A stretch of DNA of 54,275 nucleotides from Nitrospirota bacterium (GTDB lineage: Bacteria; Nitrospirota; Nitrospiria; Nitrospirales; Nitrospiraceae): assembly GCA_016207025.1 (NCBI GenBank), contig JACQQM010000152.1:1-54275 (forward strand), in the 5' to 3' direction. The position numbers and the translations under genes are program-made. Of the stretch, positions 44,417 through 50,762 are shown piece after piece. The notes beneath the pieces are model-generated. The model was not told the origin of the DNA. It did not search any database and saw nothing but the letters and a program-made list of their open reading frames with translations. How positions within the stretch are numbered: the stretch's first letter is position 1; the number at the start of each line of letters is the position of its first letter.

Positions 44417-45454
44417 CTATGTTTCCTTCGCCGCATCCTCCGGCACGGGCGCCTTCCGTCCGGCCCATCCGTCAAGGGCCGCCAGGCACAGGAGCCCGAT
44501 CACGATCCAGACCAGTTCGCGGATCCGTCGAACCAGCGCAAAGGTGATGCCGGTCAGCTCTGCGTAGCCAAAGGCCACCAGCAACAACAGATTTCCGCCT
44601 TCCTGCGCCCCTAAACTCCCCGGGATAAAGAACGTGCCACCCTTGATAAAGACCGACAAGCCTCCGATGGACACCGCGACCAGCGGATCCACAGCCGGCC
44701 CGCCCAGGTAATAGAGGATTGCATAGACTTCCAGCGCTTCGGCCAGCCAGCCCAGAAAAAACACACCGATGGAGAGGAGGAACGCGAGCCGGTCGCGGGC
44801 GTAGAAATTCAGGATCGTACGATCCAGGTCCTGCAGCTTGTGTTCCCGGGCTTCCAGGTACGGGATGCGGACCCGGAACCAGCGCAGGGCGCTGAGCGCA
44901 CCCATGAACAGACCGAGGCGTTGCGCCATCACGAAGAGCGACGTGCCGAACAGCAGCAGCCCGACACTGACCACCGCCGCGAGCGTCGTCGCGTTCGATC
45001 CGCCCGGCGAACCTGACGACCCGGACGATCCGATAAGGCCGAACGCGAGGCCGATGCCGAGCAGGATGAACAGCACCTGTGCAATGGTCATCGTGGTCTT
45101 GGCAGTGACGACGGAGGCCAGCCCCTCGACTATCGGGACGCCGTGCGGCTTGAGCAGGTAGGCCTTCAGCGGCTCGCCGCCAACGTAAGCCGTGGGCGTG
45201 GTCATGTTCACCACCTCCCCTGCCGTGCGAATCGCGAAGAGCCGCCAGAACGGGATGCCGGTGGCGTGCCGTCTGAGGGTCAGCCGCCAGCCGAACGCTT
45301 CCAGGAGATACATCAGGAGCGAGGGCAGCAGGATCACGAGCAACGCGGTGGGGCCAAGCCCGGCGACGGCTTCGAGGATGCGGGCGGGGCCAATGTGCCA
45401 GACGAGCCCGATGAGGGTGAGGAGGCCGAGGAGCAGGAGGATGAGTCTAAGCAC
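44417..45454 (-). CDS. Flippase-like membrane protein (UPF0104/lysylphosphatidylglycerol-synthase TM family)
   Basis: 345 residues with seven to eight hydrophobic segments and the UPF0104 pattern EAFGWRLTLRR, TAGEVVNMTTPTAYVGGEP, FFIPGSLGAQEGG near the C-terminus. The family includes MprF flippase domains, HpnL and AglD-type proteins, which act on lipid-linked substrates. It overlaps the CDP-alcohol phosphotransferase gene by eight bases, so it probably handles that enzyme's product, for example flipping or exporting an aminoethylphosphonate lipid. This substrate is inference. Confidence 0.8.
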   Translation of the reverse strand: MLRLILLLLGLLTLIGLVWHIGPARILEAVAGLGPTALLVILLPSLLMYLLEAFGWRLTLRRHATGIPFWRLFAIRTAGEVVNMTTPTAYVGGEPLKAYLLKPHGVPIVEGLASVVTAKTTMTIAQVLFILLGIGLAFGLIGSSGSSGSPGGSNATTLAAVVSVGLLLFGTSLFVMAQRLGLFMGALSALRWFRVRIPYLEAREHKLQDLDRTILNFYARDRLAFLLSIGVFFLGWLAEALEVYAILYYLGGPAVDPLVAVSIGGLSVFIKGGTFFIPGSLGAQEGGNLLLLVAFGYAELTGITFALVRRIRELVWIVIGLLCLAALDGWAGRKAPVPEDAAKET

Positions 45455-46934
45455 GCGTCTTCATCGCGGGGCGGAGCACCCAGGCCATCATCACCCAGAA
45501 CGCATTCGACCCGATCGCCGCGAGCCAGAGGAACCACTGCAGTCCGCCAAACAACGCAAAGAGGAGCAGCACCACCGAAAAGTCCCGGCTGGCCATGTTC
45601 TTCAGGATGAACTCTGCGCGAACGGCCTGGGCCGGATTGGCCCACGCACCCCGGTCACACAGCGCTCTGGCCCGGTTCACGAGCCATTGCGAAAGGCCAA
45701 TGGCCACCATGCCGGCGGCCCCCAGCGCGAGCGGGAGCCACGGTATGGCCGATGCTCCTTCCCATCCCCCTTGCCGCAGGAATACCGCCCACGCCACCCC
45801 GGCGAAGATGGCCATGTGCACGATGTTGTCCGCCGTGATGTCCAGTTGCTCGCCGAACCGCGACTCGGTGAAGGTCAGGCGCGCCACTTCCCCGTCACAA
45901 CAATCCACGATCGCCGAGAGTTGAAACAGGAGCGCGCCGAGAATCCCCGCGGCGTAGCTTCCCCACGCGAAGGAGGCCGCGGCCAGCAGGCCGATGATCA
46001 TGGACAGCACCGTGATCGCGTTGGGGGAAAAGCCGGCTCTCAGGAACAGGCGGGTCAGTGCGCCGGACACCTTGCGATTGAAGTGCCTGTCAACGAATCC
46101 CTCTAACTCTTCTTTTTTCAGCGACTGGAGCAGCGTGCGCTCGGCCATCTTCACCCCGTCCAGACCGCGGACATCCCAGTACCAGTGCGGCGAGACCGGA
46201 ATCACCCGCACGAGTCCCTGGGATGCGGCCTGCTCAATAAAGCCGCGAAGTGGCGTCAAGCGAAGCGACTCTTCGGCACGGGACCCGCCCGTCCCGGCCG
46301 CACGAAGGAGACTTGCCGGGAGGACGATCATATCGGCCGCAATCCCATCATAGTTTGTGTTGGAGCCGAGACCATCGGGTGGTCGGTCGCGCAGCGCAAT
46401 CCGTCGGTCCGCCCGGATCTCGACCGCCGGATTCACGGAGTCTCCCGAACGTCCCCCATCAGCGGTTCGGCTCACGACGAAGACCGTCTGCCCATCCTGA
46501 GCCTCAGCCCGAAGCCGCTCCACCAATCCGCGCGAGAACACGGTCTGCGCACCCACCACCAGACAGGCCCCTCTCAGTTCACCCGCCAGAGCATCCCACG
46601 TGCGGGGATCGTCGGGAGGAAATTCCCGCACCGGCATCCATCGCACGGTCATGGTGATCCGTGGATCCTCGAGGAGAGCACGCCTGAGCACCTCCTCCTC
46701 ATCTCCCGCAAGCACCAGCAACTGCGTCATCCCCGCCCGTTGCAGCGTCAAGACGGCTCGCTGGAAGAGAGACAGTCCACCCACCCGCGTTAACGGACCT
46801 ACCTGGGGTCCCACCTCCGGCTGCCTCTCACCGCCGGCACGGTTCAGCATCCCACTGAACAGGCCGGCCGTGGTCAGGAGCACGGCTGTATCCAGGGCCT
46901 GGGCCTTAATTTCTGGATGGACGGTGCTGCTCAT
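45447..46934 (-). CDS. CDP-alcohol phosphotransferase with degenerate nucleotidyltransferase head
   Basis: 495 residues. Residues about 285-480 are a membrane CDP-alcohol phosphotransferase with the full motif DCCDGEVAR, eight residues, G-x3-D-x3-D (GEQLDITAD) and several helices. The first 270 residues look like a nucleotidyltransferase fold, but the glycine-rich signature is lost: the sequence reads LLTTAGLFSGML and no G-x-G-x-R...PK is present. The layout resembles the bifunctional inositol-phosphate cytidylyltransferase/DIPP synthase of thermophiles. With a separate active-looking cytidylyltransferase encoded just upstream, it probably transfers a CDP/CMP-activated headgroup (predicted aminoethylphosphonate) onto a lipid or polyol. 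Confidence 0.8.
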   Translation of the reverse strand: MSSTVHPEIKAQALDTAVLLTTAGLFSGMLNRAGGERQPEVGPQVGPLTRVGGLSLFQRAVLTLQRAGMTQLLVLAGDEEEVLRRALLEDPRITMTVRWMPVREFPPDDPRTWDALAGELRGACLVVGAQTVFSRGLVERLRAEAQDGQTVFVVSRTADGGRSGDSVNPAVEIRADRRIALRDRPPDGLGSNTNYDGIAADMIVLPASLLRAAGTGGSRAEESLRLTPLRGFIEQAASQGLVRVIPVSPHWYWDVRGLDGVKMAERTLLQSLKKEELEGFVDRHFNRKVSGALTRLFLRAGFSPNAITVLSMIIGLLAAASFAWGSYAAGILGALLFQLSAIVDCCDGEVARLTFTESRFGEQLDITADNIVHMAIFAGVAWAVFLRQGGWEGASAIPWLPLALGAAGMVAIGLSQWLVNRARALCDRGAWANPAQAVRAEFILKNMASRDFSVVLLLFALFGGLQWFLWLAAIGSNAFWVMMAWVLRPAMKTRA

Positions 46935-46980
46935 CGCACAATGCCACTAGAGCCATGCGAGGGTCTGCCGCAATCGCGGC

Positions 46981-47703
46981 TTACCCCAGCTTTGGTAACA
47001 CATCCCGCTCCGCACGGACGACATCCTCCGGAAAGTCAATCTCGATCCACGGATATCCCCCAATTTTCTCATAGCCAACCCGCGCCTGGGAAAAGAATTC
47101 CCGCAGCGCGTCCTCATATTCCATATCCCACTGACCGCGGTCAATATAGGCCTTCAGTGAGGCGATCAAGGGTTCCGTATCCGCCCGTCTGACCTTCAGG
47201 AAGCCCACTCCTTCCCCGGCAAAGTCGTAGTGGTCCGGCACCTGCTTCGTCAACGCGACCACACGCCCGCCGTGCACGATCGCCATGCATTCCTCGGTCC
47301 GCTGGGTGACCGTTTCATCCAGCAGGAGCGCGGTCGGGGAGGAGGACTGGATGAGTCGGCGCAGGACCTCCCGGTGGAACAGCACATCCGCGTCCATGAT
47401 CAACACATCGTCGTCCAGCTCGGTCCGAGCCAGCCACAACGAGGAAATGCTGCCACGGTGATACTGCTCGTTCACCAGATAGCGGACCTCAACCCCGCAG
47501 CAGCAAGTGCCAACGGCGGTCCGGATCATGTCCTGCTTGTGACCGACCACGATGACCGCCTGTTTGATGCCCACGCCCGCCAGCGCGTCCAAATACCGGA
47601 CCAGCAGCGTGCGTCCCCCGAACTCGATCAGGCACTTGGGCCGGTGTTGCGTCACGGGCCAGAGCCGTTTTCCGACGCCGGCCGCCAGGATGATCGCCTT
47701 CAT
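46981..47703 (-). CDS. Nucleotidyltransferase, LicC/PntC-like (predicted AEP cytidylyltransferase)
   Basis: 240 residues. The signature ILAAGVGKRLWPVTQHRPKC holds the nucleotide loop and catalytic lysine. LIMDADVLF is the metal-binding D-x-D. The C-terminal GGYPWIEIDFPEDVVRA is the pattern of choline-phosphate (LicC) and phosphonate (PntC) cytidylyltransferases. It overlaps the transaminase gene by four bases. The most likely substrate, given the neighbours, is 2-aminoethylphosphonate with CTP. Specificity cannot be read from sequence, and another nucleotidyltransferase domain exists in the mutase protein. Confidence 0.8.
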   Translation of the reverse strand: MKAIILAAGVGKRLWPVTQHRPKCLIEFGGRTLLVRYLDALAGVGIKQAVIVVGHKQDMIRTAVGTCCCGVEVRYLVNEQYHRGSISSLWLARTELDDDVLIMDADVLFHREVLRRLIQSSSPTALLLDETVTQRTEECMAIVHGGRVVALTKQVPDHYDFAGEGVGFLKVRRADTEPLIASLKAYIDRGQWDMEYEDALREFFSQARVGYEKIGGYPWIEIDFPEDVVRAERDVLPKLG

Positions 47704-48794
47704 GGGCGGACCGTCGCTGTTTCCAGCACCCGTTGGAAGGCCGCCAGGAACCCTTCGATATCTTGGTCGGTCAGAGCGCCCATGTTCGCGATGCGGAAGA
47801 TTTTGGACTCGAGCTGCCCCTGCCCCGCGTAGATCACGTACCCCTGCTCCTTCAGGCGATCATGGAGCGTCTGATAGGTCAGCCCGGGCGGCAGATAGTA
47901 CGAGGTGATGGTGTTGGACTGGAACTCGGGCGGAAGCACCGGCTTCAAGCCCAAGGCGCTCATGCGTCGACGGATGAACGCCGAAGCCTTCTTGCAGCGC
48001 TGGATGCGATTGGCAACCCCTTCTTCCAGCAGCTCGTTCAGGGCTTCGTCGAACGCATAATACACCTGCACCGCCGGTGTGAACGGGATGCTGCCTTTCT
48101 CTTCATCCTCATAATAGTGCGGGAGGTGGAGGTACCAGGAGCGCTTGGGATAGCTCTTCATCCGTTCCATGAACCCCTTGCGCACCAGCACGAAGGAGGC
48201 GCCGGGGAACCCCTGAATGCACTTCCCGGCGGTGCCGGCCACCATGTAGAGGTGGAGGCCCGTGATGTCCAGCGCCTCGCCCGCAAGCCCGCTCACCGAG
48301 TCCACGATGAAGACGCGATTCAGGCTGTCCACCACCTCCGCAATTTCCTTGACCGGGTTGATCAGGCCGGTCGAAGTCTCGTGATGGACCATCGCCACCA
48401 CGTGCACTTCTGGATGCTGCCGCAGCGCCAACCGGAGTTTCTCCGGATCGGGTCGCGTCCCCCAGTCCAGCTTGAACTCGGACACACCCAGGCGGTGCAC
48501 GCCCACAATGGATGAGATCCGCTCGCCGTAGACACCGTTGTTGATGACCAGCGCCCGCTTGCCCACCGGCATGGAGGACAGCACGGCGGCTTCGACGGCG
48601 GCGGTCCCGGAGCCGGTCAGGACCACTGCGGTATACTCCGACTCGGCCCCCGGCACGAAGGCCTTCAACAGTTTCTGCCGGATCCCCTGCAGGAGCGCCG
48701 CAAACTCGGGCTCCCGGTGGCAAATGTCCGGACGATGCAGCGCCTTCCGGACGCGCTCCGAGACATTCACCGGCCCTGGGTTCAGCAGAATCAT
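47700..48794 (-). CDS. 2-aminoethylphosphonate:pyruvate transaminase-like (PhnW family)
   Basis: 364 residues, class V aminotransferase. LLNPGPVNVSERVRKAL is the family's start, GSGTAAVEAAVLS binds the PLP phosphate, FIVDSVSGLAGE holds the PLP aspartate, and Lys 191 in AGTAGKCIQGFPGASFV is the Schiff-base lysine. PhnW normally has a similar KC-GxPG pattern. In catabolic use it degrades AEP; in this context, with mutase and decarboxylase, it should run from phosphonoacetaldehyde to AEP. It is separated from the decarboxylase genes by repeat array H. Confidence 0.82.
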   Translation of the reverse strand: MILLNPGPVNVSERVRKALHRPDICHREPEFAALLQGIRQKLLKAFVPGAESEYTAVVLTGSGTAAVEAAVLSSMPVGKRALVINNGVYGERISSIVGVHRLGVSEFKLDWGTRPDPEKLRLALRQHPEVHVVAMVHHETSTGLINPVKEIAEVVDSLNRVFIVDSVSGLAGEALDITGLHLYMVAGTAGKCIQGFPGASFVLVRKGFMERMKSYPKRSWYLHLPHYYEDEEKGSIPFTPAVQVYYAFDEALNELLEEGVANRIQRCKKASAFIRRRMSALGLKPVLPPEFQSNTITSYYLPPGLTYQTLHDRLKEQGYVIYAGQGQLESKIFRIANMGALTDQDIEGFLAAFQRVLETATVRP

Positions 48795-48798
48795 AGAA

Positions 48799-48880
48799 CG
48801 CCTATGGCCTGAGGCACGAGGCTAGAGGCGATAGGAAAGATTCCAACCCATAGCCCATTGCCGCTTGCCCCTCGCCTGCT
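48799..48880. repeat. Heptad word array H (degenerate word GGCNNGA)
   Basis: Left arm 48799-48840 is CGCCTAT, GGCCTGA, GGCACGA, GGCTAGA, GGCGATA, GGAAAGA. Right arm 48846-48880 is ACCCATA, GCCCATT, GCCGCTT, GCCCCTC, GCCTGCT. The array lies between the decarboxylase beta stop and the transaminase start, within the predicted operon. Confidence 0.75.
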
Positions 48881-48882
48881 TG

Positions 48883-49461
48883 TCATTCAATCGCCTTCAT
48901 GAATCGCCGGGTGATCTCGGCTGGCTCGTGCAGCACGCGGCCCACATCCTCGGCTTGCTCCGAGACTTTCACGAGCAGGAAGCTGGGCCCGTCGTTCCCC
49001 AGCATGGCCTTGAACTCGTACACCAAATCCTCGCGCTCACGGACCCGTTCCACATGCACATAGCCCGCGGCCTTGGCCACCTGATCCAGACGCACGATCC
49101 GGGACAGCGTCGGCTGATTGCCCGTGCTGCCGTATACCTCGTTGTCGAGCACCACGTGAATGAAGTTTTTGGGCTTCAGCGCGCCGACTGTCGCCAGCGT
49201 CCCCATTCCCATCAGGACATTGCCGTCGCCATCCAAGACGACCACCTTCTTATTTGGCTTCGACAAGGCGACGCCCAGCCCAATCGCCGCTGCAACCCCC
49301 ATAGACCCGATCATATAGAAGTGCGTCGGACGGTCCGTCAGTTTAAAGGCCTCACGGGACGGGAAGCCATTGCAGATGATGACCGGCTGATCCGTGAGCA
49401 GCCCCAACACGGCCTGGATCGCCCGCGCGCGGCTCTGGATCGTCCCTTCTTCCGGCCTCAT
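48883..49461 (-). CDS. Phosphonopyruvate/sulfopyruvate decarboxylase, beta (TPP-binding) subunit
   Basis: 192 residues from the ATG at 49461, which overlaps the alpha stop as ATGA. TPP pyrophosphate-binding domain: FYMIGSMGVAAAIGLGVALS and VVVLDGDGNVLMGMGTLATV with DNEVYGSTGNQ give the GDG...DN thiamine-diphosphate/Mg motif. The matching alpha subunit is encoded just upstream. A split pair is typical of sulfopyruvate decarboxylase (ComDE) and is also seen for phosphonopyruvate decarboxylase. The mutase in this locus favours phosphonopyruvate as substrate, releasing CO2 and driving the mutase equilibrium forward. Confidence 0.82.
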   Translation of the reverse strand: MRPEEGTIQSRARAIQAVLGLLTDQPVIICNGFPSREAFKLTDRPTHFYMIGSMGVAAAIGLGVALSKPNKKVVVLDGDGNVLMGMGTLATVGALKPKNFIHVVLDNEVYGSTGNQPTLSRIVRLDQVAKAAGYVHVERVREREDLVYEFKAMLGNDGPSFLLVKVSEQAEDVGRVLHEPAEITRRFMKAIE

Positions 49462-49958
49462 GGCTGGATCCCCTTGACGACGCCTTGTTTGATGAGGAGC
49501 GCGAGCGGGATGCGAGCGTTCATAAAGGTCTGCGCGACCCATCTGAAATCGTCCGCCGCCGTCTGCTCCGACAACGCGCGGTGCGGGATGCGGACCGTAT
49601 CGAGAAGCTGCGTCATCGTCTGGCCCATGACGAGATGCTCGGGCGCGTCCTTCCCTTCAAATCCCCGCCATGAGACGATCAAGAGGCAGGGCTGCCGGTA
49701 GATCAAGTTCAGCGAGATCAGCGTATTCAGGGACGTCCCCAGCCCGGAATTTTGCATCAGCACGGCCGGGACCTTGCCCGCCATATAGGCGCCGGCCGCC
49801 ATCGCCACGGCTTCATCCTCGCGCACCGACGGGGTGAACAACCGCCGTTCCAGCAGCGTGGCATAGATGCCTCCCAGCAGGGAGTCCGGCACGCCGGTGA
49901 AGAAGTTAAACCCGATGTCCTGCAAGGCCTGGACGAAATCGTCGCTTTCGATCATCAT
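49458..49958 (-). CDS. Phosphonopyruvate/sulfopyruvate decarboxylase, alpha subunit
   Basis: 166 residues. TPP N-terminal (pyrimidine-binding) domain: FTGVPDSLLGGI, the catalytic glutamate in VREDEAVAMAAGAYMAG, VLMQNSGLGTSLNTLISL and VSWRGFEGKDAPEHLVMG, the Ppd/ComD signature. Alpha and beta genes overlap by four bases. Two ATGs are adjacent at the start; the second is equally possible. Transcription is from a consensus promoter at 50024-50052, and a strong hairpin lies in the leader. Confidence 0.83.
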   Translation of the reverse strand: MMIESDDFVQALQDIGFNFFTGVPDSLLGGIYATLLERRLFTPSVREDEAVAMAAGAYMAGKVPAVLMQNSGLGTSLNTLISLNLIYRQPCLLIVSWRGFEGKDAPEHLVMGQTMTQLLDTVRIPHRALSEQTAADDFRWVAQTFMNARIPLALLIKQGVVKGIQP

Positions 49959-49983
49959 CCGCTCGTGAACGGCGCAGAAGAAC

Positions 49984-50011
49984 GACGGCCGGCGCAGAAC
50001 AGCCGGCCGTC
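49984..50011. promoter_or_regulatory. Hairpin in the leader of the decarboxylase message
   Basis: A perfect 10-bp stem, GACGGCCGGC ... GCCGGCCGTC, with an 8-base loop. It lies between the promoter (50024-50052) and the alpha start codon (49958), about 25 bases before the ATG. No U-run follows, so a plain terminator is unlikely; a translational or attenuator role is possible. Confidence 0.5.
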
Positions 50012-50023
50012 AAAGCGGATCGC

Positions 50024-50052
50024 ATTATAGCGAGCGAAGGGAAGATTCTCAA
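50024..50052 (-). promoter_or_regulatory. Sigma-70-type promoter of the decarboxylase-transaminase operon
   Basis: On the minus strand TTGAGA (50052-50047), a 17-base spacer and TATAAT (50029-50024). It directs transcription into the alpha subunit gene with a leader of about 60 bases. Confidence 0.75.
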
Positions 50053-50120
50053 CAAGAGGGTCGGTTGCGTGGGCACAGTAATCGTGTTAGTGTTAACCCT
50101 CCGCGTGACATGAGAACGGC

Positions 50121-50672
50121 ATGAGACCATTTCCCGGGCTTCTTCCTTGGTTCGCTTCCCTGCTCGGCATGCTGCTTGGCGTCGGCGGGCCGGCGATGCT
50201 CCTCGCACCGGCTCCCGCGCATGCCGGCAGCGTCATGGTGAACGATCCGAACGGGTTCCAGGGTATCCCGTGGGGGGCATCGCTCGCCGACTCGCCGAAC
50301 CTGGTCTTAGCCGAGGCCGTGGAACGAACCAAAGCGTACGATCTGAAACAAGGCCCACCCGTGTTGGGCGACGCCAAGGTTGAATCTGCCCGATTCATCA
50401 TGATTGACGATCAGTTTGCCCGGGTCATCATTCGCTATCAGGGCAAGCAAACCCATGACCAGATGCTGGCCTACCTGCAATCACAATTCGGCCCGATTGA
50501 CCGGACCCCCGGCTCGATGATGCGAGGGTTGAACCAGCAGTTCAACTGGCGCGGATCCGATACAGAAGTGAACGTGACCTACGAAGCCCTGAAAGAACGG
50601 GGGTACGTCTTCATCGAAAGCCGCCTGCTGGCCCCCAAGTTCAACGAGGGCCTCTCCGAGACCGCCTACTGA
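50121..50672 (+). CDS. Secreted protein of unknown function
   Basis: 183 residues. The N-terminus (about 1-36) has a basic start, a long hydrophobic core and APAHAG, so a Sec signal peptide is likely. The mature part begins SVMVNDPNGFQGIPWGASLAD and contains alternating beta-strand-like segments. The layout NGF-GIPWG is reminiscent of small periplasmic proteins that bind membrane or calcium ligands, but I recognise no family. It lies between the divergent halves of the phosphonate locus and ends in a strong hairpin. A link to phosphonates is unproven. Confidence 0.7.
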   Translation: MRPFPGLLPWFASLLGMLLGVGGPAMLLAPAPAHAGSVMVNDPNGFQGIPWGASLADSPNLVLAEAVERTKAYDLKQGPPVLGDAKVESARFIMIDDQFARVIIRYQGKQTHDQMLAYLQSQFGPIDRTPGSMMRGLNQQFNWRGSDTEVNVTYEALKERGYVFIESRLLAPKFNEGLSETAY

Positions 50673-50704
50673 GAGGGGCCTCGTGGATGGCCGGTAGGCC
50701 CCTC
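50673..50704 (+). terminator. Hairpin after the secreted protein gene
   Basis: GAGGGGCCT (50673-50681), loop, AGGCCCCTC (50696-50704): a 9-bp perfect stem starting right at the stop codon. A T-run (GATTTTTC) lies about ten bases further on, so it is an imperfect intrinsic terminator. Confidence 0.55.
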
Positions 50705-50723
50705 GTCAATTGTTGATTTTTCA

Positions 50724-50754
50724 TTGACAATCTGAGGCTCTCTTTCGCTATAGT
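50724..50754 (+). promoter_or_regulatory. Promoter of the mutase gene, apparently giving a leaderless message
   Basis: TTGACA (50724-50729), a 19-base spacer and TATAGT (50749-50754). The ATG is at 50763, about where transcription should begin, and no ribosome site exists between. The -35 overlaps the small inverted repeat GTCAAT...ATTGAC. Confidence 0.6.
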
Positions 50755-50762
50755 GACGCCCC

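Noticed and set aside
15014..48880. Heptad arrays as CRISPR
   Set aside because: Units are 7-9 bases, contiguous without spacers, and inverted across the gap; no cas genes are present.
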